DNA from: Apostichopus japonicus
Taxonomy: Eukaryota; Echinodermata; Holothuroidea; Aspidochirotida; Stichopodidae
Assembly: GCF_037975245.1 (NCBI RefSeq)
Contig: NC_092568.1
Coordinates: 41,467,631-41,531,630, forward strand
Direction: 5' to 3'
DNA length: 64,000 nucleotides
The translations under genes and the position numbers were made by a program. Below, piece by piece: positions 1 through 13,600 of the stretch; positions within the stretch are counted from its first letter, which is position 1; each line of letters opens with the position of its first letter. The notes below the pieces were generated by a model. It was not told the origin of the DNA, ran no database searches, and worked only from the letters and a program-made list of their open reading frames with translations.

Positions 1-1913
1 ACAGCAGACGATGCTAGAACTTTCTGTAATTTCAATGTTTCGGTTTTGCGTGAAAAAGTTGATTTAGAATCCAACTCAATCTTAAAGGATTGTTTCTCAT
101 TTGGAGCTAAAACAAAAAATACAAACAAAGGGCATAAACACTCCGTGAGCGACTGTATATTATATTACGCACACAACGATTTTGAACACGCTGAATGTAG
201 GTTTTGGGAAGGGTACACTAAACTGGCGAGTATATGAGCTATTTATTTTCACCATGAAAATATAATTAGAAAACAGTAGGAAGTGAAAAGTTTAACTCTT
301 ACAACTATCATGTCTTTTGAGCTTTAGTATCTCACACACTGCGTATAGATGATAAATGAGGTGGGTTTTTTTTTTGCTTTCGTGTTCAGGATTATTTACT
401 TTTTTGCTTTTGGTAGGGAGGGCATGGAGGAAGCTCTAACTTGTAATCACAAGTATATTTCTAACATGAAACAAAGATAATGGCTGGGTTTCCTTCAATA
501 AAGTCAATCTCCATCAAAGCAAGGTTTTAATTTGGTCAAGAAGTTCATCATGTAAATAAGGCGATTTCCCAGCCTGGCCAGTTTCTTTTGACACAGTAAG
601 ATGTCGCACAAAATAATAGAAAATGATGTGACCTTTTTCTTTTGGAGGGAAGGGTTTAGGACTTTTATTTCAGTGGTTACCTATTCCATAACTACAACAT
701 GACGTATTACTTCCAAGGGAGCAGTCAAGAAGGATTTTGTTAATTTCTAATGCCATATGGTTTCATTAATTATTACATACATCACTATATTGAATAACTG
801 AACTAATTATGACAATGTTTCAAACAATGAAACATATTTCTCTCACCACAAATTTGCAATGAGCTAATTGGCTTGGCTTACCCTAGTAAATGAAAAGAAC
901 TCCACTGTAATGTTTATTATACAAACTATGTTAGGCCTGGGTACAACTATCATGTAAGTGTAAGTCTAGGCTAAGCTTTGGTGTTTGTTTTAACAATCAA
1001 CAGCCTTTGTTGAGGTGTATGACATTAATGTAACATTGTTACGCTCAAATGTATTTGCCCTGGTGAAAGACAATGCATATAGCAAAAGAAATAAAATAAA
1101 AAAATGTTCAATTAAACAGTGCATCTATAGGCATAAAATTAATTTTGTAGACCGTTGAAACACTGCTTTTAGTCCAGGTTGTTTGTCTTTATAATGTTGA
1201 GACATGCCCCTTTAAACAGCTGCTGCGATGAATCAATTCAGTGAAGTGCCTGGATTATATAGTCTATAATACACAAACCATTAGTTCCTCAGATGCAACT
1301 CAAAACTCAATAAGACTAAGACAACCTTCTTGGCCTCATATCACATGATCACAATGTTTTACAAATGTGTGAAGGACAAATGGTGTTGAATGTCAGTCAC
1401 CCAAGGATGCAGCCCCCCCCCCCAAAAAAAAAAAAACCCATGTTGTATTTGATATACTGTAGTAGCATTTTAAGAAGCATATTAGCAATTTAGCATAGTT
1501 TTAATCATAAATAGTTAATACCTTGAAATCTAGAGGAGCTATAGCTACAGAAACATATCACGACCAACTTATTCTACCTCAAGATATCCTTTAACCAATC
1601 AGGTAATCAGTTTACCAAAAACAACTTGTGGCCAGTAAACTCAAATTGAGAAAAATGAAGAACCAGAAAAAGAATGAATTTCCAATACTTGTGTTGTATT
1701 TTACAGGCTTAGCAATTCATATAATACAGATATATGTCTGTGAACAAAGCACAAATTCAGTGGCTCAAGAGTTACAGATATATAATCTCACATTTCATTT
1801 ATAAAACCAGCTTAAAAGAAGAATGAAAAAAATGAATGAACATTTATCTAAATGTAACAAAAATCTCAGTATATTTCAAATTACTACCAAAGACCAAGTT
1901 GTACAAGAACCCA
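1..1913. other. Intergenic, nothing recognised
   Basis: AT-rich DNA with a C-run/A-run at about 1413-1437. The open frame at 46-237 shows no family resemblance or splice context. Confidence 0.5.
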
Positions 1914-2013
1914 TTTATTTCTTTTCTCTCTCTATCTCTCATTTTTGGCCTTATTTCTAACTGAGCAATTACCTGCAGTGATAAAATAAGTCAACCACTT
2001 GATCTGGTCTTTA

Positions 2014-2171
2014 CTATTCATTATGAGTTGAAAGGACAGATATGCTTTCATCCTCATCGGATTCAGCATCTTGTAAACTCATGCAATTATTATTTGAACT
2101 GACCGGAAATTGTTTCACAAGAATTGTACATGCTGCACAGCAGATGAAAGGAGAACAAAATTCAACCAACT
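2014..2171 (-). CDS. Possible terminal exon of an unidentified gene
   Basis: After a T-rich tract and TTCAAG, the minus strand stays open for about 51 codons to TAG. It encodes LVEFCSPFICCAACTILVKQ, then FPVSSNNNCMSLQDAESDED and ESISVLSTHNE. An AATAAA lies at 1919-1914, about 95 nt past the stop. The acidic serine-rich end looks like a natural C-terminus, but I recognise no family and found no convincing upstream exon at 2200-7400. It could be a chance ORF. Confidence 0.28.
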
Positions 2172-2667
2172 CTTGAAGACCAAAAAAAAAAATAATTTAT
2201 TATGGCCAATGTGACGTTGCTCCATGGATAATAATTGCAAGAATTAATAGCCTCAAGGAAAAAGGAATCAAGAATCAAACTGGTAACTATGGTGATATTA
2301 ATAGTTGGCAGTGACTATAAATGTGTACATAGTATTTCTTTGGCCTATTCAGAGGGACAGAGGATTCGCAGGGTCATATTTCATGACATCACACATCATT
2401 AATATTTGTACACTTTGGCGATTAGAAAAAGCTCTGTTTTATATCACTACTACAGTAACATGAACACAAATTGTTTGCTTCTTAGTATCCTCAGAGAAGT
2501 TTTAGCCATAGAGAGCTGTCTGCAAACTTAATTACTTCCAATTCACTTACACCAACTGTTTTACATACAAAGAGTACTTCAGAAGGCAAAGGAATTCATA
2601 GAATCATTGCATTACTCATCTCTGACTCCTCCAAGTGTGCCTGTCTGAGTATGTAAATAGATGCAAT

Positions 2668-2828
2668 GACATAGCCTAAATGTAGGCTGTCTCACTATAC
2701 ATCCTAGCAATAAGAAAGACAGCCAAACCTGTTTCACTATTCATACTAGCAATGACATATAGCCTAGGCTGTCTCACTATACATAATAGGAAAGACATAG
2801 CCTAGGCTGTCTCACCATACATATTAGA
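2668..2828. repeat. Degenerate ~40-50 bp tandem repeat, about 4 copies
   Basis: Repeats of CATAGCCTAGGCTGTCTCAC followed by TATACAT and TAGCAATGACAT, with small indels. AGCCTAGGCT in the core is a perfect 10 bp palindrome. Confidence 0.7.
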
Positions 2829-2849
2829 ATCTGTTGCCAAGTTATTGAG

Positions 2850-4570
2850 AGCTGTCAGTAACAGTAGGGCTCAAGAATGAATTCATGAGAAGGGCAAAAC
2901 TTTGCTTTATAAGATGCTCTCAGTTCATGAATCATCGCGACAATGTTATGATATGTTTTAAATTGTTTTAGACTGTTCATATTCTTCCAGAATCTACTAT
3001 TAAAGCTGCCAAACTGCTTTATTTCAGTCCTGTTCATGGACACATTTTTATTCTTTTGTCAGTGTCGATACCATGTACTGTTTTTAGTTATAAATGAGAC
3101 CAGACCAGCATACCTTAGGTAATTTCAAGTGTACATCAACAATATCTACTTATATTTATTGTAGAACATATCAATTCAACCTTCTTTCCTTAGTGCAATA
3201 TATATATATACACACAGTAAAGCTAAACAAACATAAATTAACACTACCCCACTCCCCTTTAAAGGTCCATATTGCATTTATCTGGAATTTTTAGCACTCC
3301 ATTGTCACTTACATTCACATTTACATTTTACATATCAGCAACTTGCAATTGATGAAAGTGAGGTTACTGTGATGGATTTTTAACTCGGGGAACCCTAATT
3401 AATAAGTACTTAACCTTTTCGTAAAATTATACAATCAAGTCATCTCTATCACGTGATGTCAGACTATAACAAACTGACTGTTTTGCTCATTTAATACGTA
3501 CATTGATGTACTAGGCCTATATTACTAGATGTAACAGAGCCATGCATTTTAGCAATTTCCCTTACACGTAACGATTACTGCCGATCAAAACCTCCAAAAG
3601 AAGAAAAGAAGCTCTGAATAGACGTATAGAATAATTCATATCACGTAATGAAGCTCTCGTTAACATGAACGAGCTAGCTAGCATAACAAAGGTAATTTTA
3701 GGTACATTATTGGCATCCTAAACGTACTATTAGTGTAGTAATGAGTAATGTTAGCTGGTGTATTAGATGCTTGTGAAATGAAAATGCAAGGCGAATAAAT
3801 GCAATATATAATAGACTAGACTTCCGCTTTAGTCCTAAGGCATTAGGCCTTCAATAAAATCCATGGTATGTTATGAAACTATCGCTGTTCTCAACATTTT
3901 AGTTTAACGTGTTGTTCAAACTGACCAATCAGTCTGTGGGTTTTTTCTGACACATCCTTGACAACACGTTATAGTCATTGCCAACTTTGAGCTTGGATTT
4001 TCTGTAAACTAATGAAAGTTTTAGTCATGATATTTGTTTGTATTGTACAGTTAAGTTTCATTTTACATTCGATGGGTTTAATTTCTAATTGAAAAGCCAG
4101 TAAGTGTTGCTAAATAAACTTTCAACACAATATGTGAGCTCACTTTATAATGTTCATATATGACTATAATGTGCTGTACTGTGTACATATATAAATATAT
4201 TGTTTGCACACTTATACAGTATATGCGACGGTCAGTAATCCAGAATTTTTAAACGTATTGCTCAGTACTTAAACAACCCGACGTGACCTTTATGCATATG
4301 TAGTAGAGAGAACATTTATAGGCATGGCTTATTGTTGAATAATTAGCCATTATGCTAAAGATGTTCATCCTTTTTGCTAAATTTTGTATGATTCGAGACA
4401 TTTTTCGCAAAATATGTTAGGGACATGTTTGGAATAACGTAAGGATCACAATTAATGGTATGCAGGGGTCACTTTGGGGGGATACATAAATGCAATATGC
4501 TCCATTAATGCTTGTAAAATGATACAATTAAACAAATTAAATTGTAATTTCATCTTCTGTGAAACTTTAA
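2850..4570. other. Intergenic; one half of a dispersed repeat pair
   Basis: No exon is supported. About 3838-4135 is similar to 33353-33645 (TAGGCCTTCA, GTTGTTCAAA, TGACCAATCAGT, AAAAGC-AGT-AGTGTTGCT in the same order), so it belongs to an unnamed dispersed family. Confidence 0.5.
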
Positions 4571-4574
4571 ATTT

Positions 4575-5530
4575 TCATTGAAAGAAAATTTGAAAATGCC
4601 TTAAATTTTTACTTCTTTATATTAGTTTCCTTTTCCTTTTCTTGCTTTCATTTGCCTGGTTTTATTGTAAATTTAGTTTACTCTTGAGGTACAAGGAGAA
4701 GAAACCTCATGTGATATGCAAATAGATAAAACTACTACATAACAAGGTCACATCTAAATCATAATGTCATTTCCATGTCATAGATACTAGATTATGTACA
4801 TTCTATGAATTTAAGATCAGACATTTGAACGGAAAATGCTGAGTGAACTAGCTGGTTTACTCTTTTCAGCAAACTGTCTTTTTCATAAGACATACCTCTG
4901 TATACAATGGTGTAGCTAGGTGGGTGCAAGCTCCCAGGGCCCAGTGTCAAGGACCGAAAGATATGACATGTCTCTGTATACAATGGTGTAGCTAGGCAGG
5001 TGCGAGCTCACAGGGCCGAGTGTCAAGGACCAAAAGATATGACGTATCTCTGTATACAGTGGTGTAGCTAGGGGGGTGCGAGCTCCCAGGGCCAAGTGTC
5101 AAGGACCGAAAGATATGACCACCAACCAGCTGGAATACCAAAATAACCATGAATGTTACACTTGGAGTGCTTACATCTCCTGCAATACTTGGAAACTTTT
5201 TTCATTGAAAAAAAAAGTTGAAAAATACCTTAATTTGGTACTTCTTTATATTATTTCCCTTTCCATTTTTTGGCTTTCATTTGCCTGGTTTAAGTGCAAA
5301 TTTAGTTACTCTTGTGGTACAAGGAGAAGAAAACTCATGTGATATGCAAATAGATAAAAGCATTACACAGCAATGTCACATCTGGAAAATTTCTTTTCCA
5401 TGTAACACTCATAGATAATAGATTATGTACATTCTATGAATTTAAAATCAGACACTTGAACAGAAAATGCTACATGAAATGGCTGGTTTTCTCTTTTCAT
5501 AAGACCTATCATTTTTTTCATAAGACATAT
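4575..5530. repeat. ~300 bp direct duplication plus three copies of a 75 bp unit
   Basis: 4575-4905 and 5185-5530 are diverged direct copies (CATTTGCCTGGTTT, ACAAGGAGAAGAAA, GATATGCAAATAGATAAAA, GATTATGTACATTCTATGAA in order). Between them, 4893-5118 holds three copies of a ~75 bp unit with GGTGTAGCTAGG, GGGCC-AGTGTCAAGGACC and AAAGATATGAC. Confidence 0.75.
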
Positions 5531-5539
5531 CTCTGTGTA

Positions 5540-5855
5540 CAGTGGCATAGCTACCAATCAGCTGAAGACAAGTTTCAAAATCAGAACATTCTATTCATCT
5601 TCTTTTGTCTTTAATACTGTTCAGCACCACAGTACTTAATGTCCTCTGACGATACCCACCAAACTGGAAACTCAAACGAAACCCTGTCCTTAACAAAGAA
5701 AGTAAAGATTGCCATACCATGACATCAGAGTGATACCAAATATAAACTCCCCACTCAAGCCCAAACCATCATTGGGCTGAGGTAAATGTGGACTCTCCTT
5801 TGGGGCCCATTCTTATTGCTGCACAGAGGTCGGGCTGCTCCTTGCTATGCCACTG
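5540..5855. mobile_element. TIR-bounded element without clear target duplication
   Basis: CAGTGGCATAGC at the left and GCTATGCCACTG at the right are exact inverted repeats 316 bp apart. The outside 8 bp (TCTGTGTA and GCCGTTAT) do not match, so excision scars or later rearrangement may have removed the duplication. Confidence 0.5.
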
Positions 5856-5859
5856 GCCG

Positions 5860-7287
5860 TTATATGCTTACTAATAAATGACTTTTTAACTTTTTAATAG
5901 TTTCCCATGATTCATATCACATTTTTATTTGAAAATCCCTCTTAGAACATTCTCAGGAACTAAACTCGAAGCTAGACTGATTCTACAGTTTAGACAGGTT
6001 ATAACCAAACAATTGAGAGAACGAAAACGGTTTGGACAAATACAAACATACAAACAGATTCATCACGTAAATCTCACAAATTTGAATGTAGGACTAACTC
6101 TAAACATTGGTGGGCTAAGACTGGCAGATGGAATCAACTCAAATACAAATCTAAGCTTATTTCAAGATGATAATTCTAGTTAGCTAGATCTAGTTGTACG
6201 AAAACTCACACCAGACTCAATCTTGAAGTCTGTTGAAACTTCTTATACATTATTTTCCCCTTTTATATATAATCAATCAAACTATTGAAGAACAAACTAA
6301 CATATGAAATGGGTCATAAACCCATTAAATTAATCCAAAGCCACATGAGCAATGGTCTACTTCAATGCATCAACAGGCTGCATCTAAAAGTAGTTTTTAC
6401 GAATATTAATAAGTTTTCAGTTACATTTAGGCTATTTCCAAACCCCAACAGTTTTTCTACTATTCTGCAATGCACCATTGAATTAATTCCAAAAATGTAA
6501 TGGTTTGTTCCTACAGTGCTCTACACCTAGGAATTCATTTCAAACCACATATGTTTTTGTACTGCTCTGCACCATAGAACTCATCACCATATATGAGATG
6601 TCATTTGTTTTCAATCAACTTCTTCAGAACATCTGATCATATTTATTTGACAACAACAAATGTATGAACAGAGCTATTGATCTATCATACTCTGACTTCA
6701 CAAGTGCTTGTTGCATATGTGTAAGATAAACCACTGACTAGCATAACCTCCCTTCATCTCCCGAATGCACCCCTCCCCCCCCCCGCTTCACAAGTGCTTG
6801 TTGCATATGTGAAAGATTAGCCACCGACTAGCATAACCTCCCTTCATCTCCTCAATGCATTCCCCCCTCCCCCCCCACCTTGCTTATCCCACACCAGTGT
6901 TTTAGTAAGGGCAAAAACAGGTTTACTTTTACACAAAGCATTGCAAGGTGTGAGCAGATTGATTTACAAGTTGGCAGCTGTCATACAACACACACTCTCT
7001 CTTTGCTAGGTGGTGACTAACAGATTTATTAAAGTTTTGCCTTAAATATCTCAGTGCATACACAAACAAAACCAAGCACTGTTCATTGCATGTTTACTTC
7101 AAATTATCTAACTACATACTGGCTTTAACTATCATAATAATAATCAAAAATAAAAAAGTGCCAAGATGGTATACTAACCAATACAAACACTGGTAATGAA
7201 ACAAAACATCTGTCCGAGTGTACAGTTAAGGTGTTGGCTATGATATCTTTTTGGAGAGGTTTGCCTGTAAAATCCCTTCATAGGACC
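5860..7287. other. Intergenic; one 80-90 bp duplication
   Basis: 6707-6874 is two copies of a unit with CTTCACAAGTGCTTGTTGCA, ending in a C run. No exon seen. Confidence 0.5.
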
Positions 7288-7302
7288 TTTATTACTTTTA
7301 TT
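7288..7302 (-). terminator. Candidate ACBD3 poly(A) signals
   Basis: Two AATAAA hexamers on the minus strand (7302-7297 and 7293-7288) lie about 130-140 nt past the stop codon. No cDNA evidence is available, so use of either is inferred. Confidence 0.45.
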
Positions 7303-7428
7303 ATCATTCAATATCTATCTGCAAGGACAATACATACTGTTAGATTTAACTTGAAGTAATTGAAGCATACATCAACTTTAGTGGTTCACATTAATTATCT
7401 CTCTGGGGTAGCAATCTGACGCTGGTTT

Positions 7429-7643
7429 TTATGTTGGATCGTCCTTTGTATAGTAAACCCGGTAGTAAAGAGTCTTTGATCGAAACAGAGAATAAGAGTT
7501 GTCAAATTTCAGAAGATAAACGCCCCGTCCAGGATACTTGTGGCAGCCAGCATAGACCTCTTGATGACAATCTCTGCGATAGATGGCGATCACTTCATCC
7601 AGGGGTGGACCGTCATTCTTAGAGCCTCGTTCTGGGTCTCCAC
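7429..7643 (-). CDS. ACBD3: ACBD3 terminal coding exon 9
   Basis: Encodes [38 protein letters not shown] and [12 protein letters not shown], then TAA. This is the strongly conserved C-terminal half of the GOLD domain. Acceptor CTATAG|GT. Confidence 0.95.
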
Positions 7644-10600
7644 CTATAGATTAAAGACACAGGTAATTAAACCTACACAAACTTTCAAGAAATACGGATA
7701 AATGTTAACTTTTATCAATGAAATGAAGTTTCAAAAAACGTAATATAACAGCCAGTGTTCCTACCCACTCAGAACCAGCAGAGGAAAAATCTCTAACAGT
7801 TCATGACAGGATTGATCTCCAAAACAAACAATACCTCCCGGCCTAAGTATGCAAACCTAAAGCTGAAAATTGATGCATTGAGTGTTTGAGGTTAGCTGCC
7901 AACAAGAACTTGGCTTGTATACTTAAGTTTGTTAGCTCTTACAGTTTATTCAAGCAGTCATCAAAAAATGAATATGCTTTCAACTAAATGAATGCTTATA
8001 GACCAGACGAACCTTCTTACACTACAACAACAATAACTATAACATTTATAGCAGATAATATCCTAACTAACAAAGTGTCAAGACCTCCCAAGTAGTGGTT
8101 TGTTTATCCTCAGAACATGTTCTTTTTACAGCATATGAGGAATACTTAAGGCATTGTTGTATCATTTACATTTTTTGGCCCAAATTGCAGATGGGATTGT
8201 AAATCACATAGTTGTGTGCTAGGCACCCTAACTATGCATCATAAGTTTGGAGAGAGTGAAATTTATTATCCTTTTTTCATTAATATTTGCTCTACCCACT
8301 AAACACGAGGGCTTGGAAGTAGCATGAGGGATTCCATGATCTTTTAATCTGATGGAATGGCTACATCTGGGAGGATGGATCTTACCTTCTTCATCATCCT
8401 TAAAGTCCTCTTCATCTTCACTCGAGTCACTGACATGAACACTGATTGCATTGCTGGCTGACTCTGACCACTCAAAGTACAAGCCAAACCCTATGTCATA
8501 GTAGTCTGTGGCAAACTCCCAGAAGATGTATTTACCCTCGTTATGCGTGGGGACTCGAACTGTTACCGTCTCTCCATGTCCAACTTTAATCACTGATTCA
8601 GAGTCTTTAGCCAACTGGGATTTAAACTTGGTAATATCGGCATGAGTCCAACTAGATGCTTTGGCAATATCTGGAAGGTTCTCATCTGAAAAATTATAAA
8701 AATAAATTAACAAATTTGACCTCATCTGGAAGCAGGAAACATGCCTGAGAGAAACCTGCCTAGGAAGATCCGAGCAAAGCATCTGCAGGAACCCAGAGAG
8801 ATTTACGATGGAGGGGTGGGGGGGGGTGGGAGAGGGTTTGGATGAGGAGCAGCAGTGGTGCTGAAACTGTCACCCTGTTTCTGTCAACAAAATAATTCAG
8901 TGTAACAATTAATAACTACATAGTTAGACATCTTAAATGTATGAGCAGATCTTTTCTTACAACAATAACTGGCTATTAGTGGACAAAGCGTGGCCATATG
9001 TTTTAATTACTTCTGCTAATCAGCCAACCTGTACCCTAGTCAGCTAAAGTGATTGCAGGCTTCCTATCATTGACTTTAATGTTTTATGAACATCAAGGTT
9101 AGATTTGTAATACCTGTCTTTGGTTTAAAGCTTGAATATCCTTACTTAACATTAACCTGATGAAGATCCATGATGTAACATGTACCTACCATTGCCATTG
9201 ACTGCACCATCTGGTCCTTGAGTGGGGCCATTGTGTAAGGGATTGCTGGTTCTTGTAATACCTGTCTTTGGTTTAAAGCTTGAATATCCTTACTTAACAT
9301 TAACATTACCCTGATGAGGATCCATGATGTAACATGTACTTACCATTGCCATTGACTGCACCATCTGGTCCTTGAGTCGGGCCATTGTGTAAGGGATTGC
9401 TGGTTCCATTGACAGGGAGATCCCCTAATTGAATGTTTTGAAAGTTCTGTGCCAATCCATCTACACCATCAGCCACTCCTGTATCAACAACAAAAATATC
9501 CCAAAATAGAGTTAAAGACTGTATGGATCATACTATACAAATTTCATGACCTTTACAGATCAAGATGTATTCCCAACAAGTTTGAAACAGAAAGAAACCC
9601 CCAAAACATACTCGATGGGGAGTGGGTGGTGTATTTTATAGGCACTGATCACCCAATCCTTGACCGAAAGGTGTTCATCTGCCATCTGGATGCCCGAACT
9701 GTTCTGAATCTCTGGATGCTTTAAGTTAAGTTTATGTATGTGTGCACACCTCCCACCATACCGCTTAGGTGTGCTTTTGGGGTGAGGGGGAAAGCGACCC
9801 CCCACCCGTCAGTAGTTCCTAAGCTGCTGTAAACCACTGATTGGCCCATGTGGATTTCTCTTATAGTGCCTAATAGCCTATATTAGCTCTTGACTTATGT
9901 CAATCTTCATGGGCTCTTGTTCACTCTAGCTTTTATAAAAAAACTACTAAAAAAAAAAAACTAACTTAACATTTCTCCTTTTCCGTTTGCATGATATTAA
10001 TATGGAAAGGCCTCTGTGTGACAACATTTTCAGAATCAGTTTTTAATGAGATGATATTGACCTATATTTGACCTTATTATGTATACGGTGCCTTACTTGT
10101 ATGTTATTTACAACTGCAAGTTGGTAAGAAGCAAAAATAGCTACTTCAACATAGCACAATGCATCGTATCAAAACCTACCAAGTAGTTTTCAAAATATAA
10201 CTGCAATTGACCAGCCTATGACATCCATCTTTAGCATTAACATTAGACTTCTAGAAATAAAAGCTTTTTAACTGAAACGTTGTCAAGCAGACACCTTTTC
10301 ATGTCACTGTTAATAATCGCCAAATGTAAATCTGGTATTTCAAGGCTTTTGACATTTCTTCATCATTTGAAGAGAAAGCTAACTAGCCAAGCTTATAAAC
10401 TGTTCTAAAAGTTCTGGGACTTGAGTACTTAAATGTAGGAGAGATAAAACCACAATCAATGCTAGAATGAATCTGCTTTAAGAATAAAATGCCACCAGCA
10501 AAATGAAATTAAAATTTGAATTTTAGTTTAATGAATCCACCCATTCTGCATACTAACCTTTCGGATTTTTTTATATATAATTTTGTGTATAGTTCCATGG

Positions 10601-13600
10601 GCTGGTATTTAATAGCAAACACATTGCTATTGCTGCATGCAAAAAGCACACCTGTCACAATATATCTAAACAGCTGCCAGTGTGCATTTAGTTGGACCAT
10701 TCAACATACTACTGAATAGCAATAAAGCTATGGTAAATAATTGATAATGGTGGAGGTTAGCATGTCTCTCCTCATGGATGATTTGCTTGTATAACAACAA
10801 TAATTAATTCTGGCATCTTTACCACAGTTTAAGGGATTTTAGTACAGGTAGGCTGTAAATGTTATCATAAATACAGTAATAACAGAGGGAGGAGAGGCAG
10901 GGGTAGAATACCAACCATTAGCATTATCATCAGGGTTCTCCATCTGTGTAGAGCCCTGCTGCTGTTTTAATTGTTGTATATACTGCTGGTAGTAGTATTC
11001 CTGCAACTGCTGTGTGTATGCTTGTTGCTGCAATGAGAACAAGAGAAAACAAGTTTGAACACAGAGAAGTCTTCCACAAATGAAGCACCGTCTAGTTTAG
11101 TCTGCAAATTGCAAAATCAATTCCAAATGGTTGAAACTAAAAAGTTTCTGGGACTTTCATTATGCCTATAAAAGGTGCACACAGACCCTGAGTGAAACAA
11201 TAATGAACACATTGTGACATCACATATAACAAGGTGACCTTATCTTCCACAGGAAATTTCGGACCATGATATTGATGTTGACCACATCATGCTGATACAA
11301 TGGGCTAGTTACCTACAATGTACGTTTAAAGTGTTGGAATATTAATCGCCTCTCAGTATTTTGGTGGTTCTCTGTTTCAAGGATGATGGCCATGTGAAAT
11401 GCTCATCCAGAAACAAGTATTTTTTCTAAGGTATAAATCCAATAGAAAACCAAACAAACTTGAGGGTAACTTGAAGGTAACTGGAAGTCTCATTATTTGT
11501 TGCTAAGTGCAACAAGATGTTTTATTCATGTGAATCACAGGATACAAGTACAACATTATTGAATAATCTGGGATGCCTTTACATATGTAGAATCCCTGCA
11601 TAGTCCAGTTAAAGCAGAACTATGAATGGAAGGACAAACAGGTAAAATTGAAATTATTCAGGGCTTTTGAACGTATTTTGAATATATTAACAGTCTAATC
11701 AGGGTTCTGTTTTGATTGATAATGTACTTGTTAAAACAGAAAGCCAGCAGGCTTAGTGATTCCTGTACACAATGTCCTTGCGCAAAATGTCATGTTGAAA
11801 CCCATAGCTTATTACTGGCCACTCTCTAAGAACAAAGCTTTTTGAGGGATAAAATTCTGCCTCCGGCAAGGAATATAAGATGAGGCAAATCAAAAGCCAA
11901 GTTATAATTGGTGCTTTCTACTTTACATACCAAGTGCAAAACCATCCTTGAATTTATAGTTTTAAAAGGCACAATTTACAAGTATTTACCATATGTACAT
12001 GAAATATGCAGTGTAAGGGTGGCAAACTACTTAACTTCTGTTATGAGAAATATAGATGAATCCATTACAATTCTGAAAAGTAGTGTTTTTAGTGCTAAAC
12101 AAGAGCCCAAGGGCACTGTGGTTCCTTGCTTGGGGTATATGACAATACACATATTATCAAGCAAGATTGGGCTCAAATAGTCCAAGCAATTGTGGCCCTA
12201 CATGTACGCATAAAGTAACCAACACTATAGCCAACACTTTTGTGATCACAAAATGTGATCGGATTTTTGATCAAAAGGCACTTTTGAGATCTAAATATGG
12301 CGTCGAAAATGTAAGAAGTATAAGGTCACCTACAAGCGGGTCAACAGATATGATAACATTGGTGACCACAGATGACATGACCTTTAAGTTTGAAAATGTT
12401 CCACCACCCCATTCACAACTTGTCCCAAATTATCAACCGTGTCACACCTTGGTATTGGGATTTAATTGCATTAAATGTCTAAAACTTAACTTTGAACTTG
12501 TATACATAACTTCACACACAAAGGTCACCCGTAGGTCAACCAATTGACATTTTTGATCGGTGAGACCTAAACGGAGCATCAAAACTCTAAAAATTCAAAC
12601 ATGTTTTCTTTGCCCATTTTCTAAATAAAAAATACTAGTTTTTTAACATTAGCTGACCTTTGGTGACCTTGGATAACATGACCGCTAAGTTGGAAAATAT
12701 TCCCCTATACCATTCGCAACTTGTCCAAAAAAATCAACCTTGTCACACCTTGGCACTGGGAGTTATTGCCTGAAATGTCTGAAAATTAACTTTGACCTCG
12801 TATAACTTCACACACAAAGCTCATCGAGGGGTCAACCTGTTGACATTTATGACCAGAAGGTACCTTTAACATCTGAAAATAGCATCGAAACTGTAAAAAT
12901 CCCCAAAACACGAAAAGGTCACCAGAGGTCAAATTGAGGTCAAGGGTCACCCAGATGTGGGTGGACAATTGGATTACGTAGAAGCAACTCCCAACCCTAA
13001 CTGACAATTCGTTCTCAAGTTATCGCAAAAATACTAGTTTTTTATCATTAATTGACCTTTGGTGACCTTGGATCACATGACCGTTAAGTTTGAAAATATT
13101 ACCCTATACCATTTGCAACTACTCCAAAAATATCAACCGTGTCACACCTTGGAACTGGGAGTTATTGCATTAAATGTCTGAAAATTAACTTTGACCTCGT
13201 ATAACTTCGCACACAAAGGTCACACGGGGGTCAACCCATTGACATTTATGATCAGAAGGTACCTTTAACATCTGAAAATAGCATCGAAACTATAAAAATC
13301 CACAAAATACAAAAAGGTCACCAGAGGTCAAATTGAGGTCAAGGGTCACCCAGATGCGGGTCGACAATTGGATTACATTGAAGCAACTCCCAACCCTAAC
13401 GGACAATTTGTTCTCAAGTTATCGCAAAAATACTAGTTTTTTATCATTAATTGACCTTTGGTGACCTTGGATCACATGACCGTTAAGTTTGAAAATATTA
13501 CCCTATACCATTTGCAACTACTCCAAAAATATCAACCATGTCACACCTTGGCACTGGGAGTTATTGCATTACATGTCTGAAAATTAACTTTGACCTCGTA

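Noticed and set aside
46..237. 63-codon plus-strand ORF
   Set aside because: No recognisable motif, no splice context or Kozak support; typical chance frame.
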